The position numbers were made by a program, and so were the translations under genes. A DNA stretch of 14,543 bases from an uncultured Eubacterium sp. (GTDB taxonomy: Bacteria > Bacillota > Clostridia > Lachnospirales > Lachnospiraceae), in NCBI GenBank assembly GCA_905236225.1, contig CAJOPM010000040.1, positions 1 to 14,543 on the forward strand. The letters are read 5' to 3'. Numbering within the stretch: position 1 is the stretch's first letter; the number at the start of each line of letters is the position of its first letter. The notes below the pieces were generated by a model. The model ran no database searches. It was not told the DNA's origin and worked only from the letters and a program-made list of their open reading frames with translations. This document shows, piece after piece, positions 6,973 to 14,536 of the stretch.

Positions 6973-8085
6973 CTATTCTGTTGAGCTGGATTTTATTTTT
7001 GCGCTGCCTACGACTTTGTCGTCATAGTAGTAAGTTATTACTCCTGCGCTATCTGAAGAATCTGATATAGAAGATACCTCAGAAGTTAAATCAGAAAAAT
7101 CAACTCCATTTGGAACGGTAACACAGGAGCCTTCGTCCAAAGATAGATATTCATCTGTCGATGCATAACTTGCTATCTTAGATGTGTTGCCTGAAGTTAC
7201 ATAATCTGATATATCGTAATTAGTAAAATTATCAAAGCAAAAATTCAGCAGCGAAGTAGTATCGAGATAATGATTTGGCGGAGTTGCATTCATAGTAACG
7301 CATATAAGCGTCATATCATTATGTTTTGCAAAGGTGACAAGCGTACTGCCTGCGGCCACCGTATATCCAGTCTTTCCGCCAACACAATAATCATACAAAT
7401 ATGAATACGTGCGATAGGGATAGAGCATAGCATGGTGATTGTGCATATAGAGTTTTTGATTATGCTTGTTGGTCTTTCGAAGCACATATTCTTTGGTGCC
7501 TGTAATAATCCTAAAGGCTTCACTCTCGTAAGCAGCCTGTGCAATAAGTGCCATGTCATGAACGCTTGTATAATGATCCTCGTCCGGCAAGCCGTGAGGG
7601 TTGGTAAAGTGCGTATGTGTGCATCCAAGCTCAGTGGCAGCTTCATTCATCATCTCAATAAAGTGATCATAGGTGCCGCCGACATGTTCAGCAATCGCAT
7701 AAGCGCAGTCATTGGCGGATTCTAGCATCATAGCATATAAGCACTCTTCAAGCGTGAGTTCTTCTCCAACATCCCTTAAAATACTCGAACCTTCGGTTTT
7801 ATATACGGCATCCTCGGAAAATGTAACTATGTCTTTGAAATTTCCGTATTTAATCGCAAGATAAGCTGTCATAATCTTAGTAATACTGGCAGGATAAAGC
7901 TCTTTATTTGCTGCCTGAGAAAAGAGAATACTGCCGGAGGATGCTTCCATCACGATTGCAGCTGTAGAGGCAGTAGATCCGTAGTCGGGATAGCTGACTT
8001 CATCTGCAAATGCTGCATTTGAAGGGAAGATAGAACATAAACAGATAAATGATGCGGATATTATAGAAAGTAATTTGTTTTTCAC
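6973..8085 (-). CDS. dacF: D-alanyl-D-alanine carboxypeptidase (penicillin-binding protein, DacF/PBP5 type)
   Basis: The 370-residue exported enzyme removes the terminal D-Ala from peptidoglycan stem pentapeptides, limiting cross-linking. All three serine-peptidase (S11) motifs are intact: SITK with nucleophile S67 and K70, SAN at 123-125, and KTG at 238-240. The N-terminus is a signal peptide, with a basic start, a hydrophobic ISASFICLCSIF core, and likely cleavage after the alanine-rich SNAAFA. A small C-terminal beta-rich domain (about 290-365) follows. The protein ends in a short serine-rich tail with no hydrophobic or clearly amphipathic anchor, so it may be secreted or loosely wall-bound. 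Translation starts at GTG 8085, with AAGGAG 7-8 bases upstream. It is monocistronic, with its own promoter at 8121-8149 and a terminator shared with the convergent gene. Confidence 0.95.
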   Translation of the reverse strand: MKNKLLSIISASFICLCSIFPSNAAFADEVSYPDYGSTASTAAIVMEASSGSILFSQAANKELYPASITKIMTAYLAIKYGNFKDIVTFSEDAVYKTEGSSILRDVGEELTLEECLYAMMLESANDCAYAIAEHVGGTYDHFIEMMNEAATELGCTHTHFTNPHGLPDEDHYTSVHDMALIAQAAYESEAFRIITGTKEYVLRKTNKHNQKLYMHNHHAMLYPYRTYSYLYDYCVGGKTGYTVAAGSTLVTFAKHNDMTLICVTMNATPPNHYLDTTSLLNFCFDNFTNYDISDYVTSGNTSKIASYASTDEYLSLDEGSCVTVPNGVDFSDLTSEVSSISDSSDSAGVITYYYDDKVVGSAKIKSSSTE

Positions 8086-8120
8086 TGTTAAACTCCTTAT
8101 AATGCAATAATTACGCTAAG

Positions 8121-8149
8121 ACTATATCAAAAGATGAAGTTAAAATCAA
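8121..8149 (-). promoter_or_regulatory. dacF: Promoter of the D-Ala-D-Ala carboxypeptidase gene
   Basis: Read on the minus strand, TTGATT (8149-8144), a 17-bp spacer, and TATAGT (8126-8121) form a good sigma-A-type promoter. Transcription would start about 8114, giving a leader of about 30 bases that contains the AAGGAG ribosome site. The ATG at 8134 of the rightward HD-GYP frame lies inside this spacer. Confidence 0.7.
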
Positions 8150-10467
8150 TTAGGCAGGTGCGAAGACTGCATAATAGGGCTCAGTATGCTATACTTAAGA
8201 AAAATTTCGCGATAATTTTAGGGGGAGATATTATCACATCTAAACGAAGTTTCTTAGTCAATTTTGTCAATACGGTTTTGCTGTTTGCGGTAGTTATTTT
8301 CATACATGCGGTAACGGGAACTGCCGATAAAGGCGAAGCGAATATGGGAGATTTTAGCGTAGAAAGCTTAAATGAAGGCTGGACTCTGAATAATGAGAGC
8401 ATTAGTCTCCCGGCCACGATCGATGTTTCTGATGAAAAAGAATTTACCATATACAATACTTTGCCAGGTGATATTAAAGACGGTATGAGCATGATGTTTA
8501 CAACCGATCATCAAGACATAGTTGTAAGCATAAACGGAGAAGTTAGGGAAAGCTATACAACAGACGGATTTGATTATATGGTAGAAAATCTGCCAAATAC
8601 AAATCTTGTAGTAAATCTATATACAAAAGATGCTAACGGTCAGATTGCAGTAACCTTTAAAGCTAAAGCTGATAACTATTCTACTATTAACCAGGTAAAT
8701 TATTCATATGGAAATAATGTATGGTTTTCGCTTATAACAAAAAATATCCCGGTTGTATTAGTCGGTTTTATTCTTACAATAATAGGAGTTGTTGCCTTCC
8801 TTGTTTGTTTGCTTATCAGAAACCAAATGATGGAAAATATACAGGCAATGATTTATCTTTCGCAGACGCTGGTTGTTGCGGGGCTTTGGATAATTTCAGA
8901 GTCAAATTTAAGGCAGCTGTTATTTGGCATACCTTCTTTAAGCACGATTTTTTCCTATTTGTTTATAGAGCTGATTTCGGTATATATAATTCTGTATTTT
9001 GATGAAGTTCAAAAAAGAAGATACAGAAAGTCTTATCTTGCGTTAGCGGCGATAATAATAGCACAGGTGGTTGTAAACATTATCCTGCAAATTGCGGGAT
9101 TGGCAGATTTATATGAGACACTTATATTATCGCATTTCTGGACAGCGCTTGCAGCCGGCCTTGGATTAATCAATATAGTCAGGGATATTAAGAAAAGATA
9201 TATTCGAGAATATTTCATTACATCGATAGGTATGCTGACATTGATAATATCAGCTGTAATAGAGATGTCGAATTTTTTTGCGAATAAAAACTTTTTACTT
9301 GGATTGGCGCCAAGCATTGGTTTTTTCACAATGCTGGCGATGACAATAGTTCAAACGATTATCAACGAAATTCGTCTAAGGGGCAAGATAAATGACAAGC
9401 AGCGTCTTATAATGAAGAATTCTCTAGAAGCGATAGCATCGGCAATTGATATGAGAGAAGAGTATACATCCGGACATTCGATTCATGTTGCAAATTATAC
9501 AAAGGCATTAGCAATTGAAGCCAGAATGTATTATTCGTTCACCGATGAAGATATCGAAAGATTTTATAATATTGCGCTTATTCATGATATTGGGAAAATA
9601 GTGCTGCCGGATTACCTTTTTAATAAGCCCGGAGCGCTTACGAAGGTGGAGTTAGAACAAGTAAAACAGCATACGGTAGTCGGATCCTATCTTTTAGGTG
9701 AAATGAAAAATCTTGCTGACGTAACACAGGCAGTCAGGTCACATCATGAAAGATATGACGGAGGTGGATATCCGGATGGTTTAGAAGGAGAGGACATCCC
9801 GCTTATTGGCAGAATGATAGCGATTGCCGATAGCTTTGATGCAATGATTTCCCCCAGAGTTTATAAAAAAAGAATGAGAGTAAGTGAGGCAATCGAAGAG
9901 ATAAAAGATAATGCGGGAAGTCAATTTGACCCGATTCTTGCAAATGCATTTACATCATTACTGGAAAATAATATGTTAAATGTTCGTGATAATACAGATT
10001 TCTTTATGTCGATGAAGGGCGATATAAAAGATAATGATAGTGAAAGACTGTGCGTGTTGGTTGAAGAACTATGGCATAACGGAGAACATCCTGAACTTGT
10101 AATTGACCGCGCAGGCCTTAGGTTATTAGCGCTTCTGGTCAGAGTATATACAGACGAAGACAAAAAGGTAAGGCTGTATTTTGCAAATATTATGCCATCA
10201 CCAATGCAGGCATCGGATACTAAGCTTATGGAAGAAGCATTTGACTATCTCGAAGACGTATTAATGAGGCAGGAGCATAGTCCGAGGTTTGTAATTGATT
10301 ACACTACAAGAAGCAGACTGTTACTTTTTATCGAGCAGGCAGCAGACGAATCTTTTGAAATGCTTGAGGCGGTAAAGGAAGAATTTGAGAAAAATGACAG
10401 AAATGGCATGTTCAGATTGCAGTTTGTCGAGCTTAAGAGCGGAGTAGAAAAGGACGGATTGAATTGA
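8134..10467 (+). CDS. Membrane HD-GYP phosphohydrolase (putative c-di-GMP phosphodiesterase) with extracytoplasmic sensor and 7TM
   Basis: The frame codes for 777 residues. An N-terminal anchor helix (about 40-60) leads into an extracytoplasmic beta-rich domain of about 140 residues. Then come about seven membrane helices (about 206-420), an HD-GYP domain (about 425-615) and a C-terminal domain of about 160 residues I do not recognise. The HD-GYP signature is complete: H448, HD at 484-485 with K488, H in VKQH, HH at 537-538, GYP at 545-547, and the IADSFDAM segment. Members hydrolyse c-di-GMP (or related cyclic dinucleotides). The start is uncertain. ATG 8134 has no ribosome site and lies in the divergent promoter's spacer. 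A promoter-like TGCTATACT and then AGGGGGAG at 8220-8227 point to initiation near 8230-8233 at ATT or ATC. The stop overlaps the next start as TTGA. It is first in the rightward operon. Confidence 0.92.
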   Translation: MKLKSIRQVRRLHNRAQYAILKKNFAIILGGDIITSKRSFLVNFVNTVLLFAVVIFIHAVTGTADKGEANMGDFSVESLNEGWTLNNESISLPATIDVSDEKEFTIYNTLPGDIKDGMSMMFTTDHQDIVVSINGEVRESYTTDGFDYMVENLPNTNLVVNLYTKDANGQIAVTFKAKADNYSTINQVNYSYGNNVWFSLITKNIPVVLVGFILTIIGVVAFLVCLLIRNQMMENIQAMIYLSQTLVVAGLWIISESNLRQLLFGIPSLSTIFSYLFIELISVYIILYFDEVQKRRYRKSYLALAAIIIAQVVVNIILQIAGLADLYETLILSHFWTALAAGLGLINIVRDIKKRYIREYFITSIGMLTLIISAVIEMSNFFANKNFLLGLAPSIGFFTMLAMTIVQTIINEIRLRGKINDKQRLIMKNSLEAIASAIDMREEYTSGHSIHVANYTKALAIEARMYYSFTDEDIERFYNIALIHDIGKIVLPDYLFNKPGALTKVELEQVKQHTVVGSYLLGEMKNLADVTQAVRSHHERYDGGGYPDGLEGEDIPLIGRMIAIADSFDAMISPRVYKKRMRVSEAIEEIKDNAGSQFDPILANAFTSLLENNMLNVRDNTDFFMSMKGDIKDNDSERLCVLVEELWHNGEHPELVIDRAGLRLLALLVRVYTDEDKKVRLYFANIMPSPMQASDTKLMEEAFDYLEDVLMRQEHSPRFVIDYTTRSRLLLFIEQAADESFEMLEAVKEEFEKNDRNGMFRLQFVELKSGVEKDGLN
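8187..8227 (+). promoter_or_regulatory. Extended -10 promoter and strong Shine-Dalgarno inside the nominal HD-GYP reading frame
   Basis: TATGCTATACT (8185-8195) contains an extended -10, TG-n-TATACT. A start of transcription near 8202 would place the AGGGGGAG ribosome site (8220-8227) about 20 bases into the message. No ATG, GTG or TTG in the HD-GYP frame follows at a useful distance. The in-frame codons at 8230 and 8233 are ATT and ATC. The -35 region is weak. This is suggestive, not conclusive. Confidence 0.45.
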
Positions 10468-12086
10468 GAGAGACGCGGTGCATTTACATAATTACATATA
10501 TAATTGCAACCATAGCATTCTGGGAGATTGATAGGTCGCTTCCTGTTGCAGCTGTTACGCATATTATATTAAATGGATTGTTCTATATAGTGATAACGCT
10601 TGTATGGATTATGAAGAATATGTGGATGGTTGCATACAGACCACATAGAAACAGGCTATTGGCAATAGGCGTATTAATAGAACTATGGGTAATAATAAGA
10701 ATGGTTGGGTATATTGAAGTATCAAATGCCGATTTACAGACCTATTTGTGGTATTTAGGCAGTATTCCTATGACCTTTATACCGCAGATGATGTTAGAAA
10801 TAGCATATTTATCCGGAAAATCGGAAAAAGAGAAAGTGGCGAAGGGGATACGGTATCTAGGTGCGATACCTATACTGATTGGTTTTTTAATCATTACGAA
10901 TAATTTTCACCAGATGATCTACAGATTTATAAGAAAACCATGGATAGAGATTAATGCACAAAACACAACGGGCTATTACATAATAATGCTGTATATTACA
11001 GGATGTATAGTAGTCGCCACAATTATTCTTACAGTAAAATATTTGCCAAGCCGCGGATTAAAAAATACTTTTTTGCCAATGGTACCTGTAAGCTTTGGAA
11101 TTGTATACGCAATACTTTATCTTAGAGGAATTATCATAGAATTTTTTATATTTAATGACTGGATGGCGACGCTGTGTATACTAGAGTTAATTACATTAGA
11201 AACAATGCTGATAAGTGGGATGATACCATCAAATATCAGATATATTAAGATGTTTAGATCAGGAAAACTCGGCCTGAGACTTACGGATAAAAAATTAAAT
11301 ATAATTGCATCATCAAATAATGCATTTGAAATATCAAAAGAGCAATTGCAAAAAGCTGCCAAAGGTACATTGCAGCTCGAAGATGGACAAAGCGTAGAGC
11401 ATTTTACTATGCCTCATGGGGATGTATTTTGGACAGAGAATGTAAGTCAGATAAGCAGCGTTTTAAAAGAACTTACGGTTGTTAGAGGGGAATTAGAGGA
11501 TTATAACGAAGTATTGAAAGCAGAGTATGAGCAGGTAGAAAAAACAGCAAGAGTTCACGAGCAAAATCAGCTATATGATGATTTTAGAAAGCAGACAAAA
11601 AATACAGTAGAAAGGATTGCAAGCAACCTTGATTTACTCGCAAATGCGACAACGGCACAGGAAATAAAAGATTGCCTTCAAAAAGTTATAGTTCTCGGAG
11701 CGTACTATAAAAGACAGGGAAATCTGGTATTACTTTCAAGAGAGAGTGAATATATTGATATATCAGAAGTGGAAAGTTCTTTTGCAGAAAGCGCCAGAGC
11801 ACTAGAGCTAAACGATATAACGGCGGTCGTGGTTTTAAGAGGAAGAGGTCATATACGACGTGAGAAAGCGATAGGAATATATGAAATATTTGAAGGAATC
11901 ATAGAAAGAGGATATTTTGGAATAACGACATTATATACTGTCATAACAAAGAACAAAGACGATATAAAGCTGACAATTAATATTGAAGGGACAGATGAAT
12001 GTATAAAAAAAATACAGGAGTTCAACCCCGATATTAAAACTAATAAGGATGATGATGGGATATGGTATCTTTCGACTTCAATATAA
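10464..12086 (+). CDS. Multi-TM sensor protein with degenerate histidine kinase tail (predicted pseudokinase)
   Basis: The 540-residue protein starts with seven or eight membrane helices (to about residue 253), like 7TM histidine-kinase sensor regions. A PAS-like segment (about 262-335), a coiled coil (about 335-368) and a kinase-like C-terminus follow. The DHp-like helix reads LYDDF: Y371 stands where the kinase encoded next door has its phospho-acceptor His (MHDDM). The ATPase-like half (about 430-535) keeps a strand-helix pattern (IYEIFEGIIERG) but has no N-box asparagine and no G-boxes. It should therefore not bind ATP or autophosphorylate in the known way. The start is TTG 10464, overlapping the HD-GYP stop as TTGA, with AAGGA nine bases before. 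The 3' end overlaps the kinase gene by 25 bp. I infer that it is the membrane sensor and allosteric partner of that kinase. Confidence 0.82.
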   Translation: MRETRCIYIITYIIATIAFWEIDRSLPVAAVTHIILNGLFYIVITLVWIMKNMWMVAYRPHRNRLLAIGVLIELWVIIRMVGYIEVSNADLQTYLWYLGSIPMTFIPQMMLEIAYLSGKSEKEKVAKGIRYLGAIPILIGFLIITNNFHQMIYRFIRKPWIEINAQNTTGYYIIMLYITGCIVVATIILTVKYLPSRGLKNTFLPMVPVSFGIVYAILYLRGIIIEFFIFNDWMATLCILELITLETMLISGMIPSNIRYIKMFRSGKLGLRLTDKKLNIIASSNNAFEISKEQLQKAAKGTLQLEDGQSVEHFTMPHGDVFWTENVSQISSVLKELTVVRGELEDYNEVLKAEYEQVEKTARVHEQNQLYDDFRKQTKNTVERIASNLDLLANATTAQEIKDCLQKVIVLGAYYKRQGNLVLLSRESEYIDISEVESSFAESARALELNDITAVVVLRGRGHIRREKAIGIYEIFEGIIERGYFGITTLYTVITKNKDDIKLTINIEGTDECIKKIQEFNPDIKTNKDDDGIWYLSTSI

Positions 12087-13030
12087 TAGGGAAAATAAAA
12101 TATAGTCTCGATAACTTGCCCGAAGGAATTAGTCTTTTTAACAGCAAAGGGAAATTAATATTTCAAAACAGAATTATGTATGAACTGGTTTTGGATATAA
12201 TTGGACATGATGTACAAAATCTCGATGAGTTTAATAATGAGCTCGAAAAAAACGGCAGCGCTTCAAATGTTATAAATCAGCCCGGGGTGTATCTTCTTCC
12301 AAGCGGTCATCTATGGGTAATACGAAAAGAGATAATCATAGATAAAAGAAATAAAGAATATACACAAATAACAGCCGGTGATGTAACAGAGCTCTACATT
12401 GCAAAAAACCAACTTGAACAGGAAAATGAAAGACTAAGGCAAATGAATCGCAAGGTGGCATTACTCTCGGATCAGATTAAAAAGACTGTACGTGAGGAAG
12501 AAACTTTGGCAATGAAGGTGCGGATGCATGATGATATGGGAAGATTCTTGATATCTGCAAAGAAAACGTATTTTGAGGGTGCAAAAAAAGAGGAAATTGA
12601 ATCACAGATTGATGAATGGCGCACAGCAGTAGAGTACTATAGCAGAGCCACACCGGAAAGAAAGCGCCCCGAGGGTCTTAAGGAAGTTATAGAAGCAGCT
12701 GAAAAAATTGGAGTTGAAATCGAGATAGACGGAGTAATTCCGCAAAGTGAGATTGAGATAGGATATTTAGCTGCGGCAATAAGAGAGTGTGCGACAAATT
12801 GTGCAAATCATGCAAAAGGAGATAGGCTTTTCGTAAGTATTGACTATACAGATGGCAATTATTGCGTTAAGATACATAATAATGGACAGCAACCTATTTC
12901 TTCTGTAAGAGAGGGCGGTGGAATGATGCGACTTCGGCAGACGATAAATGCCGGCGGAGGCAGGATGTCAATCCGTGCATTCCCTAAGTTCTTATTACAG
13001 ATAGAATGGAGAGAGAAAGATGGAGAATAG
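12062..13030 (+). CDS. Soluble PAS sensor histidine kinase (HisKA_3-like)
   Basis: This 322-residue protein has no membrane segment. Residues about 8-115 form a PAS-like domain (NLPEGISLFNSKGKLIFQN at its start), then a coiled coil (about 117-150), and a dimerisation helix with MHDDMGR where H156 is the expected phosphate acceptor. The ATPase domain keeps the N-box (RECATNCANHA, N246) and a glycine-rich G-box (GGGMMRLRQ, 285-293), followed by the GGRMSI strand. This is the NarL-partner (HPK7-like) type, in agreement with the adjacent LuxR-family regulator. It overlaps the upstream sensor gene by 25 bp and the regulator gene by 11 bp, so production of all three is coupled. As a cytoplasmic kinase it probably receives its signal through the membrane pseudokinase, or through its own PAS domain. 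Confidence 0.9.
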   Translation: MVSFDFNIIGKIKYSLDNLPEGISLFNSKGKLIFQNRIMYELVLDIIGHDVQNLDEFNNELEKNGSASNVINQPGVYLLPSGHLWVIRKEIIIDKRNKEYTQITAGDVTELYIAKNQLEQENERLRQMNRKVALLSDQIKKTVREEETLAMKVRMHDDMGRFLISAKKTYFEGAKKEEIESQIDEWRTAVEYYSRATPERKRPEGLKEVIEAAEKIGVEIEIDGVIPQSEIEIGYLAAAIRECATNCANHAKGDRLFVSIDYTDGNYCVKIHNNGQQPISSVREGGGMMRLRQTINAGGGRMSIRAFPKFLLQIEWREKDGE

Positions 13031-13658
13031 TGAAAAAACAAAGGTCTTGATTGTAGAAGACCAAAAGATGATAAGGGATTACCTAGAGATGTATTTAGCT
13101 AAAGATGAGCAGTTTGACTTGGTGGATTCAACTGAAAATGCTGCAATGGCTGAACAAATCTGTGAAGAAAAAGAAATAGATTTAATACTTATGGATGTTT
13201 TGACAGATGACGGGCAGAGTGGGCTAGAGGCAACCAGGAGCATCAAACAAAGATTTGAAGATATAAAAATTGTAATTGTCACATCATTGCTTGATGAAAG
13301 AGTGCTCCAAAAAGCAAAGGACGTGGGTGCTGACAGCCTGTGGTACAAGGATGTTAGCCCGGAGGAGCTAATTGGAATACTAAAAAGGACGTTAAACGGC
13401 GAGTCAGTATTTCCTGATAGTGCTCCGGAAGTTATGATAGGAGAGGCCTCCAGCTATGAATTTACATCCAAAGAAAAAGAAGTATTGGCATATATGGTAA
13501 GAGGTTTATCATATTACGAGATTGCAGATGAAATGAATATAAATATACAATCGGTTAAATATCATGTTTCCAACATGCTGCAAAAAACAGGCATAAAGAA
13601 TAAACTTCAACTCGTACTTGCCGTACAGAATCAAAAATTTATAGTAGATGATGTTTAG
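13020..13658 (+). CDS. NarL/LuxR-family response regulator
   Basis: The 212-residue regulator has an N-terminal receiver domain with the acidic pair E13-D14, phospho-acceptor D59 (LILMDV), T88 and K110. A C-terminal LuxR-type helix-turn-helix (about 148-205) includes FTSKEKEVLAYMVRGLSYYEIA and the recognition helix IQSVKYHVSNMLQKTG. Phosphorylation by the kinase encoded immediately upstream should promote dimerisation and DNA binding. Its start overlaps the end of the kinase gene by 11 bp and has a GGAGAG ribosome site. The sirtuin gene follows after 11 bp. No obvious target sites could be identified in the window. The promoter of its own operon is a natural candidate, but that is inference. 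Confidence 0.95.
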   Translation: MENSEKTKVLIVEDQKMIRDYLEMYLAKDEQFDLVDSTENAAMAEQICEEKEIDLILMDVLTDDGQSGLEATRSIKQRFEDIKIVIVTSLLDERVLQKAKDVGADSLWYKDVSPEELIGILKRTLNGESVFPDSAPEVMIGEASSYEFTSKEKEVLAYMVRGLSYYEIADEMNINIQSVKYHVSNMLQKTGIKNKLQLVLAVQNQKFIVDDV

Positions 13659-13669
13659 GAGGAGAAACT

Positions 13670-14392
13670 ATGTCAGAAATAGAAGAATTGCAAGAGATAA
13701 TTGATAAGACCGACAACATAGTGTTTTTTGGAGGAGCGGGAGTATCGACAGAAAGTGGAATCCCTGATTTTAGAAGCCAGGACGGATTATATAATCAAAA
13801 ATATAAATATCCGCCGGAGCAAATAGTAAGTCATACATTTTATGTAAATAAACCGGAGGATTTCTTTGAATTCTACAAAGATAAGATGCTTGCGCCCGAT
13901 GCAGAGCCAAATAAAGCTCACTTAAAACTGGCCGAGCTTGAAAAGGCCGGCAAACTCAAAGCCGTAATAACTCAAAATATTGACGGACTTCACCAAAAAG
14001 CAGGAAGCAAAGTGGTTTATGAGCTTCATGGCAGCGTACTTAGGAACTACTGCACCTCTTGCCACAAGTTTTTTCCGGTTCAATATATTATAGAAACCGA
14101 TGGCATACCAAAATGCGATGAGTGTGGCAGCAGAGTAAAACCGGACGTTGTATTGTATGAGGAAGGCCTTGATTCAGACATATTAAATAATTCTATGAGA
14201 GCGATTGCAAATGCCGATGTACTAATAATAGGAGGCACATCCCTTGCCGTATATCCGGCAGCAGGTCTTATAGACTATTATAGGGGTAATAAATTGGTCC
14301 TTATAAACAAATCAACAACACCAATGGATAGCAGAGCCAATTTGCTTATACAAGGAAGCATTGGAGAAATATTAGGACAGATAAGAGTGTAA
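13670..14392 (+). CDS. cobB: NAD-dependent protein deacylase, Sir2 family
   Basis: The 240-residue sirtuin removes acyl groups from lysines using NAD+, giving nicotinamide and O-acyl-ADP-ribose. The Rossmann GAGVSTESGIPDFR motif is at 22-35, QNIDGLHQ at 102-109, and catalytic His H120 in ELHGS. A zinc site of two CxxC pairs follows: C128/C131 and C149/C152. The length and the PEQIVSHTFYVNKPEDFFEFY region resemble bacterial class-U-like Sir2 proteins. The family usually deacetylates, but acyl preference is not proven here. The ATG at 13670 has a perfect GGAGG-type ribosome site (TAGGAGGAGAAACT) and lies 11 bp after the regulator gene, so it is the last gene of the signalling operon. Its final Val codon and TAA stop lie inside the left arm of a long palindrome. 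Confidence 0.95.
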   Translation: MSEIEELQEIIDKTDNIVFFGGAGVSTESGIPDFRSQDGLYNQKYKYPPEQIVSHTFYVNKPEDFFEFYKDKMLAPDAEPNKAHLKLAELEKAGKLKAVITQNIDGLHQKAGSKVVYELHGSVLRNYCTSCHKFFPVQYIIETDGIPKCDECGSRVKPDVVLYEEGLDSDILNNSMRAIANADVLIIGGTSLAVYPAAGLIDYYRGNKLVLINKSTTPMDSRANLLIQGSIGEILGQIRV

Positions 14393-14458
14393 CTCAGTCG
14401 GAGAAATCCCCCACCTCTAAGCGTTAGCGTAGGTGGGGGGGCTCCGACTGAGTTACAC
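14387..14458. repeat. Long nested palindrome overlapping the end of the sirtuin gene
   Basis: Perfect 17-bp outer arms (GTGTAACTCAGTCGGAG, 14387-14403; CTCCGACTGAGTTACAC, 14442-14458) enclose a 9-bp inner stem (CCCCCACCT, 14408-14416; AGGTGGGGG, 14431-14439) and a CTAA/TTAG loop stem. No T-tract flanks it on either side, so it lacks the usual mark of an intrinsic terminator. It is far more GC-rich than the neighbouring genes. It may be a repetitive palindromic element that also ends or stabilises transcripts. Confidence 0.8.
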
Positions 14459-14462
14459 GCTC

Positions 14463-14536
14463 CGCGAGGATGCGCACGGATTCGGACAGGAATTTGTCTG
14501 CTGAAGCAGACCCGAATCCGGCGCGCAAGACTCGCG
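14463..14536. repeat. Second GC-rich nested stem-loop at the window edge
   Basis: Nested pairing from outside in: CGCGAG (14463-14468) with CTCGCG (14531-14536); GCGC (14472-14475) with GCGC (14521-14524); CGGATTCGG (14477-14485) with CCGAATCCG (14512-14520); GTCTGCT (14496-14502) with AGCAGAC (14505-14511). A 10-base asymmetric bulge (14486-14495) interrupts the stem. A further dyad, ACTCGC/GCGAGT, closes the window. This could be a structured RNA or a dispersed palindromic repeat. It continues to the edge, so its limits are unknown. Confidence 0.65.

Noticed and set aside
7311..7646. 111-codon minus-strand frame
   Set aside because: It overlaps the S11 carboxypeptidase gene in another frame; the SxxK, SxN and KTG motifs show which frame is real.
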